Assembly (NCBI GenBank): GCA_030272585.1 | Contig: BSYQ01000003.1 | Coordinates: forward strand, 5,642,001 to 5,706,000 | Origin: Bryopsis sp. KO-2023 | Taxonomy: Eukaryota > Chlorophyta > Ulvophyceae > Bryopsidales > Bryopsidaceae | Direction: 5' to 3' | Length of the DNA: 64,000 nucleotides | Shown here: positions 53,840 through 64,000 of the stretch, piece by piece | Position numbering within the stretch: the stretch's first letter is position 1 | Layout of the letters: each line of letters starts with the position of its first letter | Notes under the pieces: model-generated | What the model saw: only the letters and a program-made list of their open reading frames with translations | Told to the model about the DNA's origin: nothing | Databases searched by the model: none | Translations under genes and position numbers: made by a program

Positions 53840-55226
53840 TGTGACGGAGCTAGAAAGAACATGGCAGATGTACTGCCACCAGATGTAATGATTATTCCGA
53901 TGATAATTCGGAAGAATGGAATTGCCAACTCACACTGATAAACAGTCGTATTCTACGCTGCTCTATGTGAGACCTGGTGGTTCGTATGTCGGGTTCAATT
54001 CCTGACAAGGTCGATGACGTAGGAAAGTTGTATATTGATACGCTGGAAGATATCGAATAGCTGGCACGCCAACCCATGGCTAGCGCAGAGTACTAGGAGT
54101 CTTACTGCCGGCCCTGTCGTATTATGACATCCGAGGTATGACCTCTACGAAACGTGCGGCTGGGAACACAAGGAGCCAGCGAAAACACTATGGATTCCAG
54201 CGAAACGGATACAACTCACTACGAAAAACGATCTCTTAGGCGATACGCACGACTGGCAGTCGGGTCGCTAGTCGACCCCTGTCGTGACGCCGAACTCGCG
54301 GCCAGCACACATGCGCTAGCGCTAGAACCGGCCGCGAGTATAAATATCCCACAGAATTCTGATTAAGAACAGACAGAACTCGGTGAATACCTCGTTTACT
54401 TCTTACTTCGGACATCTATCTATAGGAGGACTCTCTTATCGTGACGGACTTAAGGAAAGCTTCGCGACTTACCTTAAACGGGAATCCCGACCGGACGAGG
54501 TACTTCTGGCCAAAGATAGCATCATCCAAGGTTTTCTGAAGTATACTTTTGAAATGGGATACACCATCTCTTCTCTTTCTGTAAAAATATTCTCTTGCTA
54601 TTATTCTTGTGTCTCTGAGTGTCCTTATTCAAAATAAGATTGTTTCTGATCAGACTTTGATTCTAGAGGGAAATAGGAGTGAAGTCAGAATAGTAAGGGA
54701 AGGTGCTGCCCTTCTCTTAGGAGGTTTTTCTCCACTCAGAGGAGCCGACCTCTCCTCTGAGTGTCTCCTTTCGCTTTTGGTGTTTGCGTTTTGTGTTTCT
54801 CTTTTCTCCAGCTCAGTTTTCAGAGTCCCTTAGGCCATGGTCTCTTAGCGACCACCCTCCAGGGGACTCCACTTTCTGTCTCACTCTCGGGAGCAAGGCC
54901 CTCTTAGCGGGTGTCTCCGTCGACTTTGACTCGTGTTGCGTTTAGATGCCTGGTCTTAGGCTTTTCGTTGTTATGGGGAGTCGAGACTGTGACTCTCGAA
55001 TGGTGATGATTGTTAGCGCGACTGGTCTTAGCCGACTTCTTGGGTGACGGTAGTTTCAGTGCGTCGCAGTTTGGATACCAAGTTTTTGGATAGGACATTC
55101 AATGTCGGCGTAGTCCGACTCTGTTGCCGTAGACAGATTCTGCGGTAGTTCAGTACGACTCTATCTTCAGTCGCGGCTCGAATGAAGAATTAGTAGTTGT
55201 GCCGAATGCGTTTTCGGAGCGTCACA
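53840..55226 (+). repeat. Right LTR of the Ty3-type element
   Basis: Starts TGTGACG and ends CGTCACA; followed by the TCAAC target duplication. It looks identical to the left LTR, including the TATA box and all short frames inside. Confidence 0.92.
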
Positions 55227-55231
55227 TCAAC

Positions 55232-56388
55232 GGCTCAAAATTGTTTCCCTCCTGCAAAAACACGAGGCAACGTGATTGTCGTAGGAAGCTCTCTGAGGTG
55301 GTTTCCGTCTCAAATGCTTCCTGAGAGATAACGTTTTTGCTCGTTTACGTCGATACCTTCCATTCCCTTACTCCGTGTCCGCTCCACTGTTTCTTCGCGC
55401 ATTTCTCCGGGGGCCGGGGCTCTTTGGGTTCATCCATCCAACCGCCAGAACATGTTTCTTTTACAACCCGCGTGGGGTATCATACCCCACATAACATCAG
55501 TAAATACCTTGCTGCAGAACGAGCTAACATCCCATCCTGCCCTGACACTCTTCCCACGACGATCCAGTGCCCTGCACTGATCCCACTCCCACTCCCACTC
55601 CCACAAAAGGAGTTTGTAGAATCCTACTGACCCAGGCTGAATCAAGCCTGATCCAACCCAACAAATCCCTCGCCAACCACCTGTAGGGATGTGGGTGCCT
55701 AGGCACCAAAATGCCATGCCAAGATAAAATCGCTTTTTTAGGGGGGGGCCTGATGGTGCGTCTCAAAACTGAATCATTTGCAGTCCCTGCCAGGACGTAT
55801 CCCCAATCCTGAGCTGCTTGCTCCTTGTTTCGACAAAACAAGACAATTGTGAAATGCTTCAACCTCAACCCTTCCCTCCCCTTTCCCAAAGAACCGGATC
55901 CCACCTTGACTTCCACTTCTTTTTGTTTTTTGTTCCCACCTTTTTCCCTTTCAGCCCCCCAGCGGTCGGAGAAATTTCACACGTGGTCATGGTAGCCACC
56001 ATGTAAAGCATCCACCCAAAGACCTCGGAGGTCACTGAATTTCAAGGGAAAAGAGATTAAAGCAGAAAAGGAAACCAACAGCAAGTTGACAACACAAATC
56101 AAGAATCAATGATAGAAAATAAAGACAATCAATCAATCAATGGGCACAGTGTTGTCTGAGGAGCCACTCTGGTCCAAGACAAAATCAAGAAAAAAGATGT
56201 GCACATGCATGTACATCCAATGAAAGCACAGTCAGGATTGGCGTTCTCGGAACTACTACGCAAGTGGCATCACTTCGCATGATGGGAGCGAGAGGGGGTG
56301 ATGGTGCTGCAACCACGTAGTTTGGAGTTCAAGTAGGGTGGTTGTTCCTTTATGAATCGTGAGCACACTGGGATACTCGCTATTAACG
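55232..56388. other. Intergenic, with a CCCACT microsatellite
   Basis: Host sequence to the right of the large element. (CCCACT)n lies at about 55580-55602. On the minus strand, 56003-55900 could be a short first exon (MVATMTTCEISPTAGGLKGK then Lys-rich), but no continuation is convincing. No other gene is seen. Confidence 0.4.
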
Positions 56389-56884
56389 ATGGGGTCGAAC
56401 TCAATGATGTTGCTGCTGGCCATTTTTGGCGCCTTAGCCGTGTGCCACTCGGTGGACTCTGCTGGTATGTGCCTCCGCTCTGACTATCGAATCCTAGGCC
56501 TCCAAGGATGAGTGGAGCCGACGAGCGACCATATCAATTCAAAGTGGAGTTCTATGTGTTGCAGAGACCTCGCCGGCGCCTAGCTTTGGAACCTGCGTTC
56601 CGTCTATCGGTGCAGGAAGGTCCATGCTCGGTGAGTTTGATGCAGTCGACTTAAGATCTCGGTCGTTCAATGACAGTATGCATTGCCTTCTTAAAGAAAG
56701 CGCAAGACAGAACTTGTGTTTGCTTCCGTGTAACATGAAGCGAGGTCTGGATGCGTGTGCTGACTTTAAAACAATCAGGCCAAGAATTGGCGATTCAAGC
56801 TCGTGGTACCGCCACAGGCGGTCCGCCAGTGACTCCCGAAAGCGAGTCCAACTGTGTATTGGCGGTACGGATGCGCTGGTCTGA
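56389..56884 (+). CDS. Small secreted Cys-containing protein, unrecognised
   Basis: Two exons: 56389-56464 and 56565-56884, joined in phase through a clean GT..TTGCAG intron, giving 131 residues. Exon 1 encodes a signal peptide (MGSNSMMLLLAIFGALAVCH, cleavage probably near SVDSA). The mature part has six Cys (GTCVPS, MHCLL, NLCLLPC, DACADF, LCIGG) and a basic stretch (WYRHRRSASDSRKR). It looks like a small apoplastic or wall protein, or a processed peptide precursor: the RHRR..RKR stretch could be a cleavage site. No family recognised. Its neighbour at 59815 has the same layout of a signal peptide encoded by a very short first exon. Confidence 0.6.
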
Positions 56885-57080
56885 GTGTGTTGAAAAGCGG
56901 TCACCAAAGGGGCTGTTCCATGGATTATTTACATAAAGCGGTCTTTTCTCACACGTCAGTGGTACTGCAACAGGTAGGAAATCGTAGAAAAGGGCTCTTC
57001 CTCAACAGCCCCCAGTTTTTCGACCGCGCGGTTTTGCTGAGGCTAGAGGACCAGTTACCTCACATCCTTGCCGAGGCACA

Positions 57081-58556
57081 ATGCCGACGAACCGTGACCC
57101 TGTTCGGAGCAACTTTCCTGCTTCGAGAATGGAGTCCCAGACGGTGCGCATCTGCTGTCGAAAGAAACCAAACACCGAGCAAACGAGGTCGACTCCGCGC
57201 TGCTGTGTGCTTCGAAGCGGCTCTTTTTTTACACGGCCACTTGCTTTCTTGTTCCTGTAGGGCGCGAACAATGGAAACCCCGCTATCAAGAGGAGGGTCC
57301 GAAAGAAGCCGTACTTGTCCAGGCGCAAGAAAGCTGAGGTAACACACGAAGCATGACGTTTGTGTGTGTTTTTTCTCTTTTTGCTTGCGTTTGCTAAATC
57401 AGCCAGCTTCGGAATCACCATCTTTGTTCTTCGTATAAACACACATTCCACTGCTGACTTCTTGCTGTTTGTGATTGCAGATCGCCGCCAGGAAAAAGGA
57501 CGAGACGCCGCCGGAGTACAGAAACCCGGCTGCCGACCTTGAGGAGGAGTTGCGTCTCCTCAAGTTGAGCTTGTTGGAGAGCGAAGATGACGAGCCTCCA
57601 CCAGCTCCCAAGAAGCCAGCCACTTTGGTATGTCTAGACACAGAAAATTCCTGCCGTGTTGGCCAACAACTTTGACTGCTAGTGTCGTGGGACGAGATCT
57701 TGTGTTACTGTTTGCTCACTCTATTCTGTGCGACCATTCAGGAAACTCAAAACAGCGCCTCGACGTACTATGACGAAACGGAACCCTTCTGCCTCGTCAA
57801 ACCAAGTGGAGCAATCCACATTTACGACCCCGTCACCGGTATTTTGTCCGATGACGTTTCCCCTCTGAGCTCCAACATCCCAGAGTCACCCTTCGGTCCA
57901 GGTAAAAAGCCTTTTTCCCCCCACAACTGAGTCGCTATTTTTCTCCATTGCTTCTCGGAGTACGTAACCAGATATATTCCAACTGTTTGCCGTTTTCCCT
58001 TTCCGACATCCATCATGTTCTGGTCGCAGCCCCAATCGAGCCTGAAAGCCCAATTCAGCACCAGTACCCCCCTCCCGGGCCTTACCCACAGAGCATGTGG
58101 ATGAATCAGTCGGTGCCGTACTATGGTATGCCGAATCCCCCTCCTCCACCACCTCCGTTTCCTCCCTACAACTACATGCAGTGCCCCCAGCCTTTCTACC
58201 CGCCGCACGCGCAGTTCAACGGCATGATGCCTTACCAAGGTGCGTGGTGGTCTCAGCCACATCAGCAGCCTTATTATCCCCCGCCGCCACCACCTCCTCC
58301 TGTACATCAGAACAGCTACCAGAACCAGGTGAAACATTCACTGGTCCCCTTATTGTGTTTTCCCTCAAATCTCCCTTAAAAAATGGAACCATACTCTGGA
58401 CCATAATACTGAAAATTCTTCCTTCAATAGAGTAGTGTTGAGGCCTCGTGCTTTTACTTATTGATTGTGTGGTTGTTGGATCAGAACCTTACGTCGAAGG
58501 CGACGTCGGTCTTTCGTGCAACCAAGGGATCCCAACAGAACTGCTCTCGAAACTGA
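57081..58556 (+). CDS. Basic, then proline-rich disordered protein, unrecognised
   Basis: Six or so exons in phase: about 57081-57142, 57262-57341, 57481-57630, 57742-57901, 58028-58329 and 58485-58556. The N-terminus is very basic (KRRVRKKPYLSRRKKAEIAA). An acidic helix follows (NPAADLEEELRLLKLSLLES), then PPPAPKKP. The middle has Tyr/Glu/Asp sequence (STYYDETEPFCLVKPSGAIH), and the C-terminal 100 residues are Pro/Tyr/Gln-rich with three polyproline runs (PPPPPPPFPPYNYMQCPQPF). This suggests a nuclear, RNA-processing or actin/WW/SH3-binding scaffold, but no domain is recognised. The first intron is inferred from a GTGCGC donor. The last-exon frame (NLTSKATSVFRATKGSQQNC) was chosen by phase and is the least secure part. 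Confidence 0.55.
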
Positions 58557-59366
58557 CACCTGGACGCGAGCTGGACTCGTTGGTGGAACTGCTTCCTTCT
58601 TCGACTATTATTGGAGCCATTAATACTTTGTTGCCCGCTTTGATGCCCCCTGTTTATTGAGCCTGAGGCTCTCAAAATTTGAGTCATGAAATCTGCCTCC
58701 TTTCTATGTGTTTGTGTTGTTTGTACACTTTTGGCTGTCAGTCTGTTTTTTTTTTGCTTGAATTTTGATGTTGTAGTGGATGACTGCTTCATCCACGTGA
58801 TCGATCGATCCTGGAACATTGGATGGTTTGTTCTGGGTGTTGCTTTTCTTCGATCACCAATGGGTATGTTTTGGGAGACATTGTATGAGGTCCTGCAGTA
58901 ACGAAGGTCTGGAAGTTTTGAAAAAAGGTGACTAATTTGGTTCACCTGGTAGCAGCTGGAAACCTTTTTTGAAAAAGCTGCTTGAAGAAAAAAAAAGAGT
59001 CAGGTTTTGGGGGCAGTTTTATGGGGGCAATGATGCAGTGTTGAGGAGATGAAAAGGAGGTGTGGAGATTTGGTTGTCACATGAAAGTAGTTTGTGTGTA
59101 ATTGAGGTGATTTTTCAAATGGACTTGTTACAGTGCCTGTGCACATGTGAGGGTATATTGCATGACAGACTGATCCCATTCGATTGTTCGAGTCCAATGC
59201 ATCCTGCCTGCATCTACAAAAAAAACTGAAAAAAAGAATATGCTAAGCAGCGCAGTTCACTTCAAAGTTTCCCTCAAAACTTGCAGATATGTTTGCAACA
59301 TTGTCGAGACGAGGACCTCCTCCTTGTCCCCTGAATCTTAATATGACCTAATCTCAAAATAATAAT

Positions 59367-59400
<34 letters not shown>

Positions 59401-59814
59401 TGAGCATATTTCTGAACCACCACGTGGCAATGTGGTGTGTAGATTCTGCTTGTCAGAATATCTGCTTCCTTGCTTGTAGATTCTGAACATGTCATTCGAG
59501 ACATTCGTACGCTGTTGAAGTATTCTGAATAGTACGAGGCACTTTTGTTTTCTGTGCTTGAAAAAGCTTCGCAGCAATACGTTTCCAGCTACGGCTTTTT
59601 GTAAAGGTGCAAAAACGTACAACGCCATCCCAACAGCGGTGGTTGAAAGTTACGCACGTTGGACAGAAAAAGTTGTATCTGGCCTGCTGCGCAAAGCGTA
59701 AAACCCGGCTCTGTTGCGGGAACGCAAAGCAACGACTGGTGTGTTTTCTTTGTGATCTGTGCGTGCCTTCTCTCTACTCTCAACCGACTTTTTTGTTTCG
59801 ACTTTTTCTTCACA
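58557..59814. other. Intergenic, with an AT microsatellite
   Basis: Contains (TA)n at about 59370-59400. No gene is supported. The promoter of the next gene should lie at the right end. Confidence 0.5.
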
Positions 59815-62066
59815 ATGACGATGAAAGCTGCAATCATTTTGGCATTCCTCGCACTCGTGGCGCCGCCACAAGCTTTGGCAGGTGTGCAGCACAAGTATCC
59901 TTTTTCTGCGCGATGTGGGCGGACGTTGTCGTTTTATCCTGCTGTGTTTGAGATGTGCCGCCTTGTGCATGTCTTTGCTCAGGTCGCCGCCTCTATCAGA
60001 CCTCAACCACTTCTTGCCAAGTGTTCGGTTCGGTGAGCCTCGTGGTTAAGTCGGGCTCGTGCAAGGGCTGGGCAGGAGCGAGCTGCAATGTAAGAGCTCT
60101 TCTCCTCACTATCGGCTTCGTCGCTTGTGAGCATTTCATGCTGTTCCCAACTTGTACAGAAAACGCAAGGAACTCAGTGGCTTTTGCTTTGTCGATCCCC
60201 AGTCTCTCGCATTTGCCGAATCCAAGCTGGAGAGCGAAGTCAAGGAGATCTTGACAAATGATTTGTGCAGTCCCGTGTCGGCGCAAGCTGCAGCAACGGC
60301 CGCCGCGACTGCCGTGGCGTCTGTTTATTTCGAGGCGCTGGCAAAGGTCGGTGAAACCTATCTATGACGTTTACTGTCAGTTTTTTCTCCCAACTTTTTG
60401 CATTGACCCCCTGCTTTGCTCGTGCAGGTCTCCTGTGATGGTCAGGGCTTTGGATGCGGTTTCAGCGTGGCCCGTGGAGATTCCTTTGCAACCGCTTATG
60501 CAGAAGCATTCGCTCGAGCAGTTGCAGTCGCAGCTGGCGGCGATTCCAGCGCAGTGTGCATGGGAGACTTGACTGCGATAGCGGTGGGATTCGCGAAAGC
60601 CGCCGCGGAAGGTAGCACCAGGGCGTGCGTCGAAGGCAGCGGAACAGCAGAGGCGTTCCGCTCCGAGTTTGTGCTCTCTGCAACAACAGCCATAGCTGAC
60701 GCCTTGGCGATCGCAACTTCAGAAGTCTGCACAGGTTCGGCAGTTTCTTGTTCCTCTTGTTTCTTGTGTGGCCCTGAGTTGGAAGCAACTTGCGAATGTG
60801 TTGCGCGCAGGCGAATTGGGTACCAACTCCGAATGTGGAGTCGACGTGGAGGGAAGCTCCACCGCCACCAACATCAACCTCAATGAGGTGGGCGACCCAG
60901 CGCCAACGACAAGCGGCGACAGCACTGTGTTGTACCCACAAAGTTGGTGTCGTGATTGTACGACTGGGGCAAGGATAAAACTACACACATTGTTCTTTAT
61001 TCGCCTTTTTAAGGTCACTGTTGTAAGAGCTTTAACGTCACAACATGGTTTCGGAGCCGAAAGATCGTTGCGGACCTCGTGCGGCGGAGAGAAGGCACAC
61101 GCAAAGTGTGTCACGCGTGGCACGAACGCAGCAAGAATAGGAAGCCCACGGAGTTGGGTCCTACGCAAAGTGGCAGGACGCACGGAAAAAGGAACGCCGT
61201 CAAAGGGTAACCTTCGAAAAGTGTGATGCCAAAAAAAAGAGAGCTGCGCGCGCAAGCGTAAGGCGCAGATCCAGTGGTACCAACGGAGCGACGCTGAGAA
61301 AACAGTCGGACCAATGATAGGTGTGGATATGCACAACAGTGCATGAGTTTTGACGAGTCCAGCCAACTGAGAAGAGTCTGAACACGTGTATCTCGACCAA
61401 GTGGAGGACAAAACCCAGAGCACTACCCAGAGAAGGATTGATACGAAAAAAAAAAGAAGCGGGATGGGAGTCGCTATAAAAAATGACCAGCAGCGGGAAG
61501 GGTGTCGCTTTAAAAAAGAACCTGAGTGTCTTGGAAAAGATTGAGCATCCAACATTTCTAGCTAAAAGAAAGCTAAGGTTGTGTTCATGATGGTTGGAGG
61601 TTGGTTTGTGCTAGTACTGGGTACTAGTGATTCGGAGTTTTGGGGCAGGGAAGCGTGTTGTACCCACAAAGTTGGTGTCGTGATTGTACGACTGGGGCAA
61701 GGATAAAACTACACACATTGTTCTTTATTCGCCTTTTTAAGGTCACTGTTGTAAGAGCTTTAACGTCACAACAACTGCTGATTCTGACTCCTCCTCGACC
61801 ACGGCCGGCTCCCAGCTCCCAGTCTGCACCACTGTAGCAGAGTACTCTTGCTGCTGGGATGCTCCAGGGTGAGAGGGTTCGCATTGTATATTGTGGTGTT
61901 TACTGGCAAGCGTGCCTGTTCGTGTTGGTGATCACCTGCATTTGTTGCTCGTGTTTTGCGCAGATGCGCCAACAACGGGCTGCGAAGCGGGGCTTCTTTC
62001 GACCCCAACCACAATCTGCTCATTTTCCCCTTGGGATCGTCGGTGCCACAGTGCTTCTGCTACTAG
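59815..62066 (+). CDS. Secreted Ala/Cys-rich protein, interrupted by a TRIM insertion
   Basis: Exon 1 (59815-59881) is a signal peptide (MTMKAAIILAFLALVAPPQA, cleavage near LAG). Later exons: 59983-60089 (TSCQVFGSVSLVVKSGSCKG), about 60166-60345, 60428-60734, and an exon from about 60811. The central 170 residues are Ala-rich helices with regular Ala spacing (SAQAAATAAATAVASVYFEA; ATAYAEAFARAVAVAAGG; GFAKAAAEGSTRACVEGSG), and Cys are scattered throughout. The 60811 exon continues into a fresh LTR-type insertion (60928-61773), and coding-like Ser/Thr/Cys-rich sequence resumes in the same phase right after it, with a further exon at about 61962-62066. So this copy carries the insertion inside an exon; the host frame runs on into the element. 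I do not recognise the family; a cell-wall or extracellular role is likely from the leader. The third exon's acceptor is uncertain. Confidence 0.6.
60928..61045 (+). repeat. Left LTR of the TRIM
   Basis: 118 bp, TGTTG...CAACA, identical to 61656-61773. Confidence 0.92.
61046..61058 (+). other. Primer binding site of the TRIM
   Basis: TGGTTTCGGAGCC abuts the left LTR. Its first 12 bases equal the primer site of the large Ty3-type element at 44326, so both should use the same tRNA. Confidence 0.75.
61656..61773 (+). repeat. Right LTR of the TRIM
   Basis: 118 bp, identical to the left LTR; followed by ACTG. Confidence 0.92.
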
Positions 62067-63754
62067 TACTAGCACGTTTCTCGACCAACAACAAATGGAA
62101 CACCAACCAGAGGATCACGTATAATTTCGGGCGTACATGAGCATCGTTCGCCTCTTCTGTGGAGGAGCGAACACTGGGGCAGAATCCACTTGAAAAGCAG
62201 TGGAAAGCCCTCTTTCTGTTATATTTTGAGCCCTGTTTGTGGGTGGCATGAAAGCACCGTGCATTTGGACCTGACCGGGGCGAGAGCTGTCTTCCTTTCG
62301 TGCGTGGGAGGTGGTGGCGTGTGTGGAATCGTGTGTGGTATTTTCGAGAGGGACTTCGGCCGCCGCCAGTCCAGAAAGACTTCACAGGCCTGACAGGCCT
62401 AGGCCAATGTAACGGATGCCAACTTGAGAATCATAATTTGACCAGTTTCGGCGAATAGAATGACTCCTCAGGTTTTTCATTGATATCAGATGAACGTGTA
62501 TGCTCTCCTGCTTTTCAGCCACAGTTGTGTTTCTAAGGTGCACAGCGATTTGAATCTGGGAAATTGCTCATTCACAAGATGTCACCCCACACCTGTGAGT
62601 AAAAAATCACAACTTTTTTACGTTTTAACACGTAGAAAACTTTCAAATTTGAAACTTGGCTCAGACACACACACACATACACAAATCAAATGCACACCTA
62701 ACTTGACTGTGTCAAAGAACATAGCATCCATCATAGGCTTCATCAATCTGCTATGTATTTCGAAGAGGGAATTACACACTGTTGCTATCCCCAATTTATC
62801 ATTTTTTACATCCAGACACACCCAACCATAAAAATTTCCTTCACGTGGAGGGGGGAAGGATGCTCTCAGTATCAACAAGGATCACAAAAACCACAAGATC
62901 TCACTTTTTTCTAATTTCCTCTCACACTTTTTTTTCTCTCTTCCTTGCAACTCCATGGAGTTAAAATTTGGCCAAATTTTATCATCAGTGTGTAGTACAT
63001 CGGTATGGATCCAAAAAAAGAAAGGAAAAGGAAAAAATATCACTTCCCCCCAGTGGTGGAAAAAAGGCAACACCAGGTTGATTCTTTCTCCTTTTTGAGG
63101 GTGGTCTGAGGACTGCATTGTGTTTTTCAACTTTTTGGCTTTGAAGGAATTGAATGGGTTTTTTTCCCGGGTTTCCTAGCTTTTGGGGATGGAAAAGCTA
63201 TACTCCGGATGACATTGGTTTTGTGTGTGCGAGCATCGCCTGTTTGCCAGTACACTAGTGTATATTTTTATCTGTGCGTCAGTCAGAAAAATGAGACACG
63301 AAATTGTCATCCTAGTGCTGTGATTCGTTTTTTGGAACATACGGACTCTCGGCTCAGTACAGTGAAGCGTTGGGCGATGCCCACAGTATACTCATCAAAA
63401 TCTTTCCAATGGATGCCAGAAATTCAAAGACAAACAAGAAAGCGCCAAACCTCGAACAACCGCGTGCAATCATTTCAGGATAAAATTCAGATCTTTCTTG
63501 TTTGAAACTGTGCAATGAAAATTACATTTAGCTGTACACTTACATGTATTTAATACATGCATTTGAAATAAGCCAGAAAATCCAGATCCAGTATCGAACA
63601 AACAAAGTCTGATATCGAAGAATCACATAACCTTGTCCCAATCGGCCATCAATACCATCAAAGTTTTAGAAGCACTTCAAACATAAATCTCAAACAAACA
63701 AACATAAATTACATTGTGGATACAATCGGTTTACTCCTCATGAAATAATAATTT

Positions 63755-63785
63755 AAATGAAATTAGAACGGTTCTAATTTCATTT
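63755..63785. repeat. Perfect palindrome, 15-bp arms
   Basis: AAATGAAATTAGAAC and its exact reverse complement GTTCTAATTTCATTT are separated by a single G. Confidence 0.9.
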
Positions 63786-63815
63786 CAGTTTCAGTTATTG
63801 TTATTGTTATTGTTA

Positions 63816-63838
63816 AGTGGGTTCTAGTAGAACCCACT
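63816..63838. repeat. Perfect palindrome, 11-bp arms
   Basis: AGTGGGTTCTA and TAGAACCCACT around a single G. It lies 30 bp after the first palindrome, with a TTATTG triplet array between. Confidence 0.9.
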
Positions 63839-64000
63839 GCAGGTATAATAAGAAAAAGAACCACTCCTCAACAAGTTTACATACAAGTTTAATCTTGCGT
63901 GCCATTAGAATCTGTAACTGGGGGGTGGGGGCGAAATCAAGAAGTCTTATCATTTTTATTGGGCTCGACTGCTCTTCCACCAGAATTGTCCCATCGTCGG

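Larger units (their letters stand above)
42945..55231 (+). mobile_element. Young Ty3/gypsy-type LTR retrotransposon, 12.3 kb with target duplications
   Basis: Two long LTRs (about 1.38 kb) stand exactly 10,890 bp apart. TCAAC occurs just before the left LTR (42945-42949) and just after the right LTR (55227-55231), a 5-bp target duplication. The LTR starts TGTGACG and the right copy ends CGTCACA, perfect inverted termini. Order inside: primer site, gag-protease, RT-RNase H, an extra ORF, integrase, two more extra ORFs, tandem repeats, purine tract. RT-RNase H before integrase is the Ty3/gypsy order. The LTRs look identical, so insertion was recent. It looks largely whole: I would count at most about two breaks in the coding part, and some of these may be the frame junctions normal for the family. 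No chromodomain is evident after integrase. Confidence 0.92.
60928..61773 (+). mobile_element. TRIM (miniature LTR retrotransposon), 846 bp, very young
   Basis: Two identical 118-bp LTRs (60928-61045 and 61656-61773) begin TGTTG and end CAACA. TGGTTTCGGAGCC follows the left LTR as primer site, and a purine-rich GGGGCAGGGAAGCG precedes the right LTR. ACTG flanks both ends as a short target duplication. The 610-bp interior has no gag or pol, so the element is non-autonomous by nature and looks whole. LTR identity implies a recent insertion. Confidence 0.9.
62067..64000. other. Terminal stretch with no supported gene
   Basis: Low-coding sequence with poly-T runs, a (CA)n patch at about 62667-62690, and the two palindromes reported separately. 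Short open frames lack splice or family support. Confidence 0.5.

Noticed and set aside
55524-55916. 130-codon minus-strand ORF
   Set aside because: Partly built from the CCCACT microsatellite, with no motif and no clear splice partner.
60719-61555. 278-codon minus-strand ORF
   Set aside because: It runs antisense across a host exon and through the TRIM interior; low-complexity and hydrophobic without motif. Considered chance.

Overview
The window looks like nuclear DNA of a green-lineage eukaryote, most likely a streptophyte alga or an early land-plant relative; this is inferred from gene content, not proven. Genes are split by many short introns (about 100-600 bp) with GT..AG junctions. 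The recognisable genes are plant-type: an acyl-CoA-binding/kelch protein, a fused PurK-PurE enzyme with a transit-like leader, an FHA protein with a transit-like leader, a PICKLE/CHD3 remodeller and a Golgi-type glycosyltransferase.

Layout. Positions 1-33,700 are gene-dense: acyl-CoA-binding kelch protein (minus, 5316-1737), AIR carboxylase (plus, 6038-11665, with a BED zinc-finger ORF nested in one intron), a membrane/coiled-coil protein (minus, 15268-12309), an FHA protein (minus, 18644-17030), a PICKLE-type remodeller (plus, 20298-30020), and a glycosyltransferase joined to a sulfotransferase-like domain (plus, 30936-33661). The first two genes, and the third with whatever lies beyond it, are arranged divergently.

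Positions 33,700-40,300 are gene-poor. The plus strand is extremely pyrimidine-rich and carries minisatellites built on TGTACA and a CCCAG pentamer array. Positions 40,337-55,231 are a nest of LTR-type elements: a small 2.6-kb candidate element carrying an acidic 396-codon ORF, then, 23 bp beyond its edge, a young 12.3-kb Ty3/gypsy-type element with long LTRs, gag-protease, RT-RNase H, integrase and three extra ORFs of unknown role.

Positions 55,232-62,100 hold an island of small lineage-specific-looking genes: a secreted Cys-containing protein (56389-56884), a basic/proline-rich protein (57081-58556), and a secreted Ala/Cys-rich protein (59815-62066) whose last-but-one exon holds a fresh 846-bp TRIM. 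The final 1.9 kb has no gene I can support but contains two near-perfect palindromes.

Exon boundaries were placed by eye from splice consensus and reading frame, so spans given for split genes run from start to stop codon and include introns.
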